From Caldimonas brevitalea (GTDB lineage: Bacteria > Pseudomonadota > Gammaproteobacteria > Burkholderiales > Burkholderiaceae_C), in NCBI RefSeq assembly GCF_001017435.1, contig NZ_CP011371.1, forward strand, positions 2,480,001 to 2,544,000: 64,000 nucleotides of DNA. Direction: 5' to 3'. Positions 53,775 to 62,898 of this stretch are shown in pieces. The notes under the pieces are model-generated. The model searched no databases and was not told where the DNA came from. It saw only the letters and a program-made list of their open reading frames with translations. Position numbers and translations under genes: made by a program. Numbering within the stretch: position 1 is the first letter of the stretch; the number at the start of each line of letters is the position of its first letter.

Positions 53775-55055
53775 ATGAAGAAATTGCATGCAACCGTTGC
53801 GGTCATCGGCATCGCCGTGGCCAGCGCCGCCGCCTACTGGTGGCAACACCGCTCTGCCGCGCCCGGTGATGCCGCCGTGGCCGCCGCTGCCGTGCCCGCG
53901 TCGGGCCCGGCGCGACCAGGTAGCGCAGGCCCGCGCGCGGCTGGCGGCGGCCGGGGCGGTGGCGGGGCGGTTGCCGTCGAGGTGGCTGCAGCGCGGACGG
54001 TGAGCCTGGGCGAAGAAGCGCAGGCGGTCGGCACGCTGCGCTCGCGCCAGGGCGTGATGTTGCGGCCCGAAGTGGCAGGCCGCATTGCTGCGCTGGGGTT
54101 CAAGGACGGCCAGCCGGTGCGCCGCGGGCAGGTGCTGGTGCAACTCGACGAGACGCTGGTGGCCGCGCAGGTGCGGCAGGCCGAGGCGCAGGTGAGCATC
54201 GCCCGGGCCAACGACAAGCGCAACCGCGAGCTGCTGGCCGAGAACTTCGTCAGCCAGGCCTCGGTCGACCAGACCGCCGCCAACCTCGAAGTCGCCAACG
54301 CGCAACTCGCGCTCGCCCGGGCCCAGCAGGCACGCATGCGCATCGTCGCGCCGTTCGACGGCACGGCAGGCATTCGGCTCGTCAATGTCGGTGACTATGT
54401 CAACGCCGGAGCCGACCTGGTGAACATCGAGGACTTGCGCACCATCCTGGTCGACTTCCGCCTGCCCGAACGCTACCTGCCCCAGCTGAAGCTGGGCCAA
54501 TCGGCCGACGTCACGCTCGACGCCTTGCCACAGCGCCGTTTCGAGGCCCGCATCGATGCCGTGGAGCCGCAAGTGGACGAGAACGGCCGCTCGGTGCTGG
54601 TGCGCGCGAGCATCGCCAACAGCGACGGCGTGCTGCGCCCGGGCATGTTCGCGCGCGTGGGCATCGCGCTGTCGACGCGCCAGCAGGCCGTCGTGGTGCC
54701 GGAAGAAGCCTTGCTGCCGCAAGGCGGCAAGCAATACGTCGTCAAGGCGGTCGAGGCACCGGCGGCGACTGACGGCGGTGCCGCGCCGCAGGGGCAGCGC
54801 GTGTCGCAGCGCGTGGAGGTCGCGATCGGCGCACGCCGCCAGGGCCTGGTCGAGATCGTGCGCGGCGTGAACGTGGGCGACACGGTGGTGACCGCCGGCC
54901 ACCAACGGCTGGCACGCGACGGTGCGGCCTTGCGCATCGTCGAACTGGGGGCCGGCGCCGCCGAACCCGCTGCCTCTGAGCCGCAGCCGCAGCAGGGCAG
55001 CGGGGGCGCGGCGGCACGGGTGGGTGCCTTGAATGCCACGGCCACGGTGCGCTGA
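53775..55055 (+). CDS. RND efflux periplasmic adaptor (membrane fusion) protein
   Basis: 426 aa. The N-terminal helix (about residues 5-22) is an uncleaved anchor or signal. A lipoyl/barrel-sandwich half-motif (LRPEVAGRIAALGFKDGQPVRRG) is followed by an alpha-hairpin (QVRQAEAQVSIARANDKRNRELLAENFVSQ) and the second half-motif (APFDGTAGIRLVNVGDYV). The C-terminus is Ala/Gln/Gly-rich. It bridges the inner-membrane RND pump and an outer-membrane channel; no channel gene lies nearby. Confidence 0.93.
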   Translation: MKKLHATVAVIGIAVASAAAYWWQHRSAAPGDAAVAAAAVPASGPARPGSAGPRAAGGGRGGGGAVAVEVAAARTVSLGEEAQAVGTLRSRQGVMLRPEVAGRIAALGFKDGQPVRRGQVLVQLDETLVAAQVRQAEAQVSIARANDKRNRELLAENFVSQASVDQTAANLEVANAQLALARAQQARMRIVAPFDGTAGIRLVNVGDYVNAGADLVNIEDLRTILVDFRLPERYLPQLKLGQSADVTLDALPQRRFEARIDAVEPQVDENGRSVLVRASIANSDGVLRPGMFARVGIALSTRQQAVVVPEEALLPQGGKQYVVKAVEAPAATDGGAAPQGQRVSQRVEVAIGARRQGLVEIVRGVNVGDTVVTAGHQRLARDGAALRIVELGAGAAEPAASEPQPQQGSGGAAARVGALNATATVR

Positions 55056-55101
55056 CACGAGACGCCCGTCTTTCGACCTGTCCTGACCTCGAGACCGCAC
55101 C

Positions 55102-58100
55102 ATGCAACTCGCCGAAGTGTCTGTCCGCCGGCCGGTCTTCGCGACCGTGCTGTCGCTGTTGCTGCTGTTGATCGGCCTGGTGTCCTTCAACCGCTTGCAG
55201 GTGCGCGAATACCCGCGCATCGACGAGCCGGTGGTGACGGTGGCCACACGTTTGACCGGCGCGTCGTCGGAGGTGATCGAGTCGCAGGTGACCAAACCGC
55301 TGGAAGACTCGATCGCCGGCATCGACGGGGTGGACATCATCACCTCGATCTCGCGCTCCGAACAAAGCCAGATCTCGGTGCGCTTCAAGCTCGAGAAGAA
55401 CCCCGACAACGCGGCCGCCGACGTGCGCGACCGGGTGTCCCGGGTGCGCGGCCGCCTGCCGGAGGCGGTGGACGAACCGGTCATCTCCAAGGTGGAGGCG
55501 GATGCCTCGCCGACCATCTGGCTGGCCTTCACCACCGAGGCCTTGTCGCCGCTGGAGGTCACCGACCTGGCCAACCGCATCGTCAAGCCGCGGCTCCAGA
55601 CGGTGCCGGGGGTGGCCGACGTGATCGTCCGCGGTGAACGTACGCAGTCGATGCGCATCTGGCTCGACCCCGACCAATTGGCCGCCTACGCCGTCACGGT
55701 GCAGGACGTCGAAGACGCCTTGCGCAAGCAAAACCTGGAAGTGCCCGCCGGCCGCATCGAAGGCCAGCAGCGCGAGTTCAGCGTGACGGCGCAGACCGAC
55801 CTGAAGACGCCGGCCCAGTTCGGCGAGGTGGCCCTGCGCCAGGTGAACGGCTACACGGTGCGGCTGCGCGACGTCGCGCGCGTCGAGCAGGGCGCCGCCA
55901 GCGAACGCTCGAGCGTGAGGTTGAACGGCAAATCGGCGGTGTCGCTCGGCGTGGTGCGCCAGGCGACCGCCAACCCGCTCGAAGTGTCGGCCGGTGTGCG
56001 CGCGATGCTGCCGCGCCTGGCCGAGGACCTGCCGCCTGGCGTGGAAGTGCAGTCCGCCAACGACAACTCCATCTTCATCGACCGCTCGGTGAAGGCGGTC
56101 TACTCGACGATCGCCGAGGCGGTGGTGCTGGTGGCGTTGGTGGTGTTCGTGTTCCTGCGCACCTTGCGCGCCTCCATCATCCCGCTGGTGACGATACCGG
56201 TCAGCCTGATCGGCGCCTTCGCGCTGATGGCGCTGGCCGGCTTCTCGATCAACACGCTGACGCTGCTGGCCCTGGTGCTCGCGATCGGCCTGGTGGTCGA
56301 CGACGCCATCGTGGTGCTCGAGAACATCTATCGGCACATCGAAGAGGGCATGGCGCCGTTCGAGGCCGCCATCCGCGGGGCCAAGGAAATCGGCTTCGCG
56401 GTGGTCGCGATGACGCTGACGCTGGCCGCCGTCTATGCGCCGCTCGCCTTCACGCCGGGGCGCACCGGGCGGCTGTTCGTCGAGTTCGCGCTGACGCTGG
56501 CGGGCGCGGTGGTGGTGTCGGGTTTCGTGGCCTTGACGCTGTCGCCGATGATGTGTTCGAAGCTGCTGCGCCACAACCCCAAGCCGTCGCGCTTCGACCG
56601 CTGGATGGAGCGCAGCCTCGACCGGCTCACCGGCGCCTATGAATCGGTGCTGGGCTGGACGCTGGCCCGTCGCTGGATCGTGGTGTTGGTGATGCTGGCC
56701 AGTGCTGGCGCGAGCTGGTGGCTGTTCCAGACCACCAAAAGCGAGCTGGCGCCGATGGAGGACCGCGCGACGGTGCTTGTCAACGTCAGCGCGCCGGATG
56801 GCTCCACGCTCGGCTACACCGAGAAGTACATGCGCGAGATCGAGCGCATCGCGACGGCCTATCCCGAGTTCGACCGGGTCTTCATCGTCGCCGGCAATCC
56901 GACGGTGTCGCAGGGCATCTCCTTTCTGCGCACCCTCGACTGGGAAGACCGTGAGCGTTCCGCGATGGAACTGGCACGCGAGCTGCAGCCGAAGTTGTCC
57001 AACCTGCCGGGGGTCAACGCCTTCCCGGTGACGCCGCCATCGCTCGGCCAGGGGTTTCGGGAGCGTTCGGTCAACTTCGTGATCGTGACGTCGGACAGCT
57101 ATGACAACCTGAACCAGGTGGCGCAGCAGTTCCTGGCCGAGATGAACCAGAACCCCGGCTTCGTCCAGCCCGACTCCGACCTGCGCCTGAACAAGCCCGA
57201 GATCTTCGTCGACGTGGACCGCGAACGCGCGGCCGACGCCGGCGTGGCGGTCGACCAGATCGCCCGCACCGTCGAGACCATGCTGGGCGGGCGCAACGTG
57301 ACGCGGTACAAGCAGGATGCCGAGCAGTACGACGTGGTGGTGCAGACAGGGGCCGGCGGCCGGGCCCGGCCCGACGACATCGAGCGCTTGTTCGTGCGCG
57401 GCCGCGACGGCCAGATGATCCCGCTGTCGTCGCTGGTCACCGTCAAGGAGGCGGTGGCACCGCGCGAGCTGAACCACTTCAACCAGCGCCGCTCGGTCAG
57501 CCTGACCGCCAACCTGGCGCCCGGCTATTCGCTGGGCGAGGCCCTGGCCTTCATGGACGAGACCGCCGCCCGCCTGCTCGAGCCGGGCTACTCGACCGAG
57601 CTGAACGGCGTCTCGCGCGAGTTCCGGTCGTCGAGCGGGGCGCTGGCGGTGGTGTTCGTGCTGGCGCTGCTGTTCATCTTTTTGGTGCTGGCGGCGCAGT
57701 TCGAGAGCTTCGTCGACCCCTTCGTGATCCTGCTGTCGGTGCCGCTGTCGATGGCCGGCGCCTTGCTCGCGCTGAAGTTGAGCGGCGGCACGCTCAATGT
57801 CTATTCGCAGATCGGGCTGATCACGCTGGTGGGCCTGATCACCAAGCACGGCATCCTGATCGTCGAGTTCGCCAACCAGCAGCGCCAGCAGGGGCAGGGT
57901 GTGCTCGAGGCGGTGCGGCATGCCGCCGCAATGCGTTTGCGACCGATTTTGATGACCACCGGCGCCATGGTGCTGGGCGCCTTGCCGTTGGCGCTGGCCG
58001 AGGGGGCGGGCGCCGAGAGCCGTCAGCAGATCGGCTGGGTCATCGTCGGCGGCATGTCGCTCGGCACGCTGTTGACCATCTTCGTGGTGCCGACGATGTA

Positions 58101-58176
58101 CACCTTGTTCGCACGCAAGAGCACGCCGGGCCCGATCACGACGCCCGTTGCGGTGTCGTCGGCCGAAGGGCACTGA
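55102..58176 (+). CDS. RND family efflux transporter permease
   Basis: 1024 aa, twelve helices in two halves with large periplasmic loops. The proton relay is visible: Asp400-Asp401 in LVVDDAIVVLENIYRHIEEG and Lys915 in ITKHGILIVEFANQQR. The N-terminus SVRRPVFATVLSLLLLLIGL is typical of the AcrB/HAE1-like group. Exports drugs or small amphipathic compounds by proton antiport; the substrate range is unknown. It lies 46 bases after the adaptor gene in an operon. It ends 29 bases before moeA, convergent. Confidence 0.95.
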   Translation: MQLAEVSVRRPVFATVLSLLLLLIGLVSFNRLQVREYPRIDEPVVTVATRLTGASSEVIESQVTKPLEDSIAGIDGVDIITSISRSEQSQISVRFKLEKNPDNAAADVRDRVSRVRGRLPEAVDEPVISKVEADASPTIWLAFTTEALSPLEVTDLANRIVKPRLQTVPGVADVIVRGERTQSMRIWLDPDQLAAYAVTVQDVEDALRKQNLEVPAGRIEGQQREFSVTAQTDLKTPAQFGEVALRQVNGYTVRLRDVARVEQGAASERSSVRLNGKSAVSLGVVRQATANPLEVSAGVRAMLPRLAEDLPPGVEVQSANDNSIFIDRSVKAVYSTIAEAVVLVALVVFVFLRTLRASIIPLVTIPVSLIGAFALMALAGFSINTLTLLALVLAIGLVVDDAIVVLENIYRHIEEGMAPFEAAIRGAKEIGFAVVAMTLTLAAVYAPLAFTPGRTGRLFVEFALTLAGAVVVSGFVALTLSPMMCSKLLRHNPKPSRFDRWMERSLDRLTGAYESVLGWTLARRWIVVLVMLASAGASWWLFQTTKSELAPMEDRATVLVNVSAPDGSTLGYTEKYMREIERIATAYPEFDRVFIVAGNPTVSQGISFLRTLDWEDRERSAMELARELQPKLSNLPGVNAFPVTPPSLGQGFRERSVNFVIVTSDSYDNLNQVAQQFLAEMNQNPGFVQPDSDLRLNKPEIFVDVDRERAADAGVAVDQIARTVETMLGGRNVTRYKQDAEQYDVVVQTGAGGRARPDDIERLFVRGRDGQMIPLSSLVTVKEAVAPRELNHFNQRRSVSLTANLAPGYSLGEALAFMDETAARLLEPGYSTELNGVSREFRSSSGALAVVFVLALLFIFLVLAAQFESFVDPFVILLSVPLSMAGALLALKLSGGTLNVYSQIGLITLVGLITKHGILIVEFANQQRQQGQGVLEAVRHAAAMRLRPILMTTGAMVLGALPLALAEGAGAESRQQIGWVIVGGMSLGTLLTIFVVPTMYTLFARKSTPGPITTPVAVSSAEGH

Positions 58177-58205
58177 GGCCGCGCGCCGCCCGGCTCAAGC
58201 ACGGG

Positions 58206-59477
58206 TCACAGCAGCCCGTCGAACGGCAGCACGTCGACCCAGTCGCCGGGCGACACGCCGGCCTGGTCGTGCGGCAGCACCACCAGCGCGTTGGCCTGCG
58301 ACATCGAACTGAGGATGCCCGAGCCTTGTGCGCCGGTCAGGCGCACCACCGGGACCCCGTCCTGATGGCTCAGGATGCCGCGCTGGTATTCAGTGCGCCC
58401 GGGCTTCTTGCGGATGGTGTCCTGGGACTGGGCACGCAAGCGCGGCGCCGGCGTCGGCGTGGCCCCGGCGAGCGTGAGCAAGGCGTCGCGCACGAACACA
58501 TGGAACGCCACCATCGCCGCCACCGGGTTGCCGGGCAGCCCGAACAGCAGGGTGCGCCGGCCGCCGGCGTCGAGGTGGCCGGCCGCAAGCGGGCGGCCGG
58601 GCCGGATCGCCAGCTTCCAGAACGACACCTGGCCGAGGCGTTCCAGCAGCCGCCGCGTGTGATCGGCGTCACCTTCGGACACGCCGCCGGAGGTGAGCAC
58701 CACGTCGACGGTCTCGGCCGCCGCGCGCAGGGTGGCCTCGAGCGCCGCCGGGTCGTCCGGCACGACCCCGAGGTCGTACGCGTCGACGACCCCCAGGCCT
58801 TGCAGCAGCGCCAGCAGCGTGTGGCGGTTGCTGTCGTGGACACAGGCCGGCGGCAGGGGTTCGCCGATGACGCGCAATTCATCGCCGGTCGAGAAGCACG
58901 CCACCTTGAGGCGCCGCCACACGGGCACCTGCGCCTGTCCGAGCGACGCCAGCAAGCCCAGGTCGGCCGGCCGCAGCCAACGGCCGGCCTTGAGCGCCGG
59001 CCGGCCCCGGGCCAGGTCTTCCCCGCGTGCGCGCACGTTGTCGCCGGGCCGAACGGCGCCCGCCGGCACCTGCAAGCGGGTGCCGGCGACGGCGACCAGT
59101 TCTTGGGGGACCACGGTGTCGACGCCTTCGGGCAGCGGCGCACCGGTCATGATGCGCACCGCTTCGCCCCGGCCCACGCGGCCGGGATAGGGCCGCCCGG
59201 CGAGCGCCGTGCCGACCACCGACAAGTCGAGCGGGACAGCGGCCGCCAGCGCGGCGCCGTCGAAGGCGTAGCCGTCCATCGCCGAGTTGTCGTGCGCCGG
59301 CACGTCGAGTTCGGACACCACGTCCGCCGCCAGGACCCGGCCGAGCGCGGCTCGCAAGCCGACCGCTTCGCGGTGCTCCACCGGGCGCAATTCCCGCGCG
59401 ATCAGCGCGCGCGCCTGCTCCACGTGCAACAGGTCCGGCACGGCCCCACCGACCGGCAACAACGACACGTCGGTCAT
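58206..59477 (-). CDS. moeA: Molybdopterin molybdenumtransferase MoeA
   Basis: 423 aa. Inserts molybdate into adenylylated molybdopterin to form the molybdenum cofactor. Visible motifs: SAMDGYAF (as NSAMDGYAFDG), RIMTGAPLPEGVDTVVPQE, TSGGVSEGDADHTRRLLERLG and LFGLPGNPVAAMVAFHVFV. The SGGVS loop ends in Glu-Gly-Asp rather than the usual Val-Gly-Asp, a mild variation. It is the last gene of moaA-mobA-GNAT-moeA, 4 bases after the GNAT stop. Confidence 0.96.
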   Translation of the reverse strand: MTDVSLLPVGGAVPDLLHVEQARALIARELRPVEHREAVGLRAALGRVLAADVVSELDVPAHDNSAMDGYAFDGAALAAAVPLDLSVVGTALAGRPYPGRVGRGEAVRIMTGAPLPEGVDTVVPQELVAVAGTRLQVPAGAVRPGDNVRARGEDLARGRPALKAGRWLRPADLGLLASLGQAQVPVWRRLKVACFSTGDELRVIGEPLPPACVHDSNRHTLLALLQGLGVVDAYDLGVVPDDPAALEATLRAAAETVDVVLTSGGVSEGDADHTRRLLERLGQVSFWKLAIRPGRPLAAGHLDAGGRRTLLFGLPGNPVAAMVAFHVFVRDALLTLAGATPTPAPRLRAQSQDTIRKKPGRTEYQRGILSHQDGVPVVRLTGAQGSGILSSMSQANALVVLPHDQAGVSPGDWVDVLPFDGLL

Positions 59478-59481
59478 CGCC

Positions 59482-60021
59482 TCACAGCTCCAGCAGCATG
59501 TAGGCCTTGTCGTAGTAGTCCGCGCGCGTCCCCGATTCGACCCGGATCGCGCGCGGCAGCAGGCCGTACATGCGAAAGCCGGCGCGCTCGTACATGCGCA
59601 CCGTGCGCTCGCTCGACGCGGTCACGGTCAACGTGAGGATCTCCAGGCCTTCGGCCTGCCGGGCCAACTCGATGCTGGCGGCCAGCAACTCGCGGCCGAT
59701 GCCGCGGCGGGTGTGGCGTTCGCGCACATACATGCCGACGATGCTGGCCCGGTGGCGCACCTTGGGCATCAGTTCGCGCTCGCAGGCGACGGTGCCGGCC
59801 AGCTCGTCGCCGAGCCAGGCGCCGAGCAGAAAGGTGCCGCCCAGCGGTTCGGACCATCCGAGCCGGCCGAGGTAGCTCTCGGGGGACCGGACGCGTTCGG
59901 TGCGCGGGTCGGACGTGAAGGATTCGGGGTGCCGCTCGAGTGCCTCGTCGCGCAGGGCCTTGTAGGCGGACAGGTCTTCGGGATGCAGACGGCGGATCAG
60001 CACCGGTGCGGACTTATTCAT
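59482..60021 (-). CDS. GNAT family N-acetyltransferase in the Moco operon
   Basis: 179 aa. The acetyl-CoA-binding motif is [22 protein letters not shown] with preceding beta strands (ASIVGMYV) and the end [20 protein letters not shown], typical of GNAT enzymes. The acceptor is unknown. The ATG at 60021 overlaps the mobA stop by 8 bases, and moeA starts 4 bases after its end, so it is made together with cofactor enzymes. Its role there is unexplained. Confidence 0.92.
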   Translation of the reverse strand: MNKSAPVLIRRLHPEDLSAYKALRDEALERHPESFTSDPRTERVRSPESYLGRLGWSEPLGGTFLLGAWLGDELAGTVACERELMPKVRHRASIVGMYVRERHTRRGIGRELLAASIELARQAEGLEILTLTVTASSERTVRMYERAGFRMYGLLPRAIRVESGTRADYYDKAYMLLEL

Positions 60022-60628
60022 GGACTCGTTCGAGCTCCTGAAGCTCTTCCAAGGTGTTGGCATTGAAAAAGGCCGATGGGGGGTCGAAGGGCACCTCGAC
60101 ACGGGCGTGCTGGGCGGTCCAATAGGCAATTCTGCGCTCGCCGCTGGCCAAGTAGCGCATCAGGCTGCCCGCCAGCGTTGTTTTCAGCAGGCAGAACACC
60201 GGCTGCAGTCGATCGCCGCTGCGCGCCACCGCGATGTCGGCTCCCGCATGCCCCAGGGCATCGGCCAGCCGCGCCACCAGGTCGAGCGGGAACAAAGGCG
60301 TGTCGCAGGGCACCGAGACGAGGTAGGGCGTGCGGCAGTGCTGCAGGCCCGACAGCAGGCCGGCCAGCGGGCCGGGATAGTCGGGCAGGGCGTCGGCATG
60401 CACCGGCACACCATAGCCGCGGTAGGCCGGGAGCGATCGGTTGGCGCTGATCATCAGCGCGGTGGTTTGCGGCGCGAGTCGACGCAGCGCATGGGCCACC
60501 AGCGGTTCGCCGCGAAACGGCTGCAAGCCCTTGTCGACACCACCCATGCGGGTGCCGCGACCGCCGGCCAACACGAGGCCGGTGATCTCGTGCACCGGGG
60601 GGGTGGGGTACTGCACGGCGGAGGACAT
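60014..60628 (-). CDS. mobA: Molybdenum cofactor guanylyltransferase MobA
   Basis: 204 aa. Transfers GMP to molybdopterin for bis-MGD enzymes. The nucleotide-binding motif is [20 protein letters not shown], with [13 protein letters not shown] and [13 protein letters not shown]. The ATG at 60628 is preferred; the longer open frame runs into moaA. Separated from moaA by 29 bases. The next gene (GNAT) overlaps its stop. Confidence 0.96.
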   Translation of the reverse strand: MSSAVQYPTPPVHEITGLVLAGGRGTRMGGVDKGLQPFRGEPLVAHALRRLAPQTTALMISANRSLPAYRGYGVPVHADALPDYPGPLAGLLSGLQHCRTPYLVSVPCDTPLFPLDLVARLADALGHAGADIAVARSGDRLQPVFCLLKTTLAGSLMRYLASGERRIAYWTAQHARVEVPFDPPSAFFNANTLEELQELERVHE

Positions 60629-60657
60629 GGAGCGAGAGGAGGTCTCAGCAGCCGGGC

Positions 60658-61779
60658 TCAACCGCCGATGTAATGCATCTCGACGCGTGGCGCTGCCGCA
60701 GCGGCCGTCGCCGGGGCCGCATCCAACGCCCCGCGCAACTCCGAATAGCGGTCGTCGCGGCCCTGCCAGATGGCCGCCAGGGTGCCGGCCAGCTGCGCAT
60801 CGGACGCACCGCTGCGCAGCAGCGCCCGCAGGTCGTGGCCCTGGTGCGCGAACAAACACAGGAACAGCTGGCCCTCGGTCGACAAACGGGCCCGGTTGCA
60901 GTCGCGGCAAAAGGCCTGCGTCACGCTCGAAATCACGCCGATTTCGCCGCCGCCGTCACGGTAGGCCCAGCGCTGGGCCGTCTCGCCCTCGCGTGCGGCC
61001 GACAGCGGCTGCAGCGGATGTTCGCAATCGATGCGGCGCACCACCTCGGCCGACGGCAACACGTCGTCGAGCCGCCAGCGGTTGGTCGCGCCGACGTCCA
61101 TGTATTCGATGAACCGCAGCACCATCGGTGTGCCACGGAAGTGGCGCGCCATCGGCAGGATTTCCTGGTCGTTGGTGCCGCGCTTGACCACCATGTTGAT
61201 CTTGATCGGCCCCAGGCCCGCACGTTCGGCGGCTTCCAGGCCTCGCAACACCTCGGCGACCGGGAAGTCGACGTCGTTCATGCGGCGGAATACGCCGTCG
61301 TCCATCGCATCCAGGCTCACGGTGATGCGGCGCAGGCCGGCTTGCTTGAGCGCTTGCGCCTTGCGCGCGAGCAGCGAGCCGTTGGTCGTGAGGGTCAGGT
61401 CGAGGGGCTGGCCGTCGACCGTGCGCAGGTCGGCCAGCATCGCGATCAGGCGCTCGAGATCCTTGCGCAGCAACGGCTCCCCGCCCGTCAGACGGATCTT
61501 CTGCACGCCGTGCGCCACGAACACCCGGGCCAGCCGCGTGATCTCCTCGAAGCTCAGCAAGGCGCCGTGCGGCAGGAATCGATAAGACTTGTCGAACACG
61601 TCCTTCGGCATGCAGTAGCTGCAGCGGAAGTTGCACCGGTCGGTGACCGAGATGCGCAGATCGCGCAGCGGCCGGCCCAGGCTGTCCGCCAGATGCCCGT
61701 TCGGCTCCATCGGCGCGGCTGCGCGCGGCAGGGCCGCCAGGCGACGGAGGTCCGCAAGGGGAAAAACGGGGTGGGCCAT
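60658..61779 (-). CDS. moaA: GTP 3',8-cyclase MoaA
   Basis: 373 aa radical SAM enzyme that, with MoaC, converts GTP to cyclic pyranopterin. The N-terminal cluster ligands are Cys49, Cys53 and Cys56 in CNFRCSYC, followed by [14 protein letters not shown]. The C-terminal cluster motif is [20 protein letters not shown], and the chain ends in the essential Gly-Gly (YIGG). The ATG at 61779 is chosen over the far upstream start. First gene of the Moco operon; moaC and mogA are not in the window. Confidence 0.97.
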   Translation of the reverse strand: MAHPVFPLADLRRLAALPRAAAPMEPNGHLADSLGRPLRDLRISVTDRCNFRCSYCMPKDVFDKSYRFLPHGALLSFEEITRLARVFVAHGVQKIRLTGGEPLLRKDLERLIAMLADLRTVDGQPLDLTLTTNGSLLARKAQALKQAGLRRITVSLDAMDDGVFRRMNDVDFPVAEVLRGLEAAERAGLGPIKINMVVKRGTNDQEILPMARHFRGTPMVLRFIEYMDVGATNRWRLDDVLPSAEVVRRIDCEHPLQPLSAAREGETAQRWAYRDGGGEIGVISSVTQAFCRDCNRARLSTEGQLFLCLFAHQGHDLRALLRSGASDAQLAGTLAAIWQGRDDRYSELRGALDAAPATAAAAAPRVEMHYIGG

Positions 61780-61927
61780 ACGGAGATTGTGCCGCCAATA
61801 CGCCGCCCGGGCGTTGATGCGGCTCACTGGCCCTGTTTGCGCCCAGGGGGCGCGCCAGTTCGGCGGACGCCGCGGCGGGGCCTTGGCGTGGTTCGCGCCT
61901 CCGGACGCCAGCCCGACGTCGCGCCGG

Positions 61928-62653
61928 TCAGGGCGAGTAGTGGCTGGAGGACAAGGTGGCCTGCGGCGTCTCGGGCTCCCCCCCGGCACGCAGGCTGTTG
62001 CGCAGGCCGCTCAGCGCTTCCGCGCCCTGAACCGGCGTGCCGGCCGCTTCCAGCACCGGGGAACGCCGGGCGCCGGTGAAACGTTTGGTCCAGTACTTGA
62101 TGCGCATGTCTTCGATGCGCACCTCGGACCCGCTGCGGGGGGAGTGGATGAACTTGCCTTCGCCGATGTAGATGCCGACGTGGCTGAAGGTGCGGCGCAA
62201 GGTGTTGAAGAACACCAGGTCGCCGGGTTTGAGGTCTTCGCGCTTGACCGCGATCAGGCCGGGTGCCTTGGCCTGCTCTTCGGCACGGCGCGGCAGCACC
62301 AGACCCAGGCTGTGTTCGAAGATGTAGCGGGTGAAGCCGCTGCAGTCGAAGCCTTCTTCCGCGGAGTTGCCGCCGAGGCGGTACGGCACGCCGAGGAAGT
62401 TCATCGACGTCATGACCATCTCGGACGCGGCGTCGCGCATGTGCGCCATCAACCCCTTCTTCTCGCCGGGCGCGGCGCCCGCCGGCAGCGCGGGTTGGGC
62501 GCTCCCGAACGAAGTTGGCTGCACCAGACCGCGCTCGTTCAGAAACTGGTGGACGGTGTCGGGCGTATCGGGGGCGGCCAGCACCGGCGCGCTGGCCAGC
62601 GCCAGGGCCGACAGGGCCCAGCGGACGCGTGCGAGGAGGAGGTGCTGTGACAT
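61928..62653 (-). CDS. Secreted NlpC/P60 family peptidoglycan hydrolase
   Basis: 241 aa. The signal peptide is residues 1-26 (cleaved after VLA). The NlpC/P60 domain (about 75-195) has the catalytic triad Cys104 ([11 protein letters not shown]), His158 (FSHVGIYIG) and His170 (KFIHSPRSG). Likely cleaves peptide cross-links in murein. The C-terminal tail (about 195-241) is Ala/Pro/Ser-rich. The ATG at 62653 gives a clean signal; an upstream start at 62710 is less likely. Confidence 0.93.
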   Translation of the reverse strand: MSQHLLLARVRWALSALALASAPVLAAPDTPDTVHQFLNERGLVQPTSFGSAQPALPAGAAPGEKKGLMAHMRDAASEMVMTSMNFLGVPYRLGGNSAEEGFDCSGFTRYIFEHSLGLVLPRRAEEQAKAPGLIAVKREDLKPGDLVFFNTLRRTFSHVGIYIGEGKFIHSPRSGSEVRIEDMRIKYWTKRFTGARRSPVLEAAGTPVQGAEALSGLRNSLRAGGEPETPQATLSSSHYSP

Positions 62654-62898
62654 GGGCGTGACCTTAGTCCAGCCCCTAGACAGCGTCAACCAAATATGTC
62701 GCAAACTCAAGCACTTAGAACAGATTTTTCATTCTTGTACGAAGTATGCCGGACCGATAGCGCCTTTCGCTGGACGCCCGTCGCGGGTATACCCGGGCGG
62801 GCGCGCCCCTCAGCGTCAGCGACCCGTCAGCGCCCCATCCTTCAATGGCCCGCGACTCCTCTATAAGACATAAAAGCCTTGCTCAAGGAGACGATTCG

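Noticed and set aside
54742-58173. 1143-aa minus-strand open frame opposite the RND pump
   Set aside because: Low-complexity His/Gln/Arg/Asp composition is the antisense of a high-GC gene; no domains.
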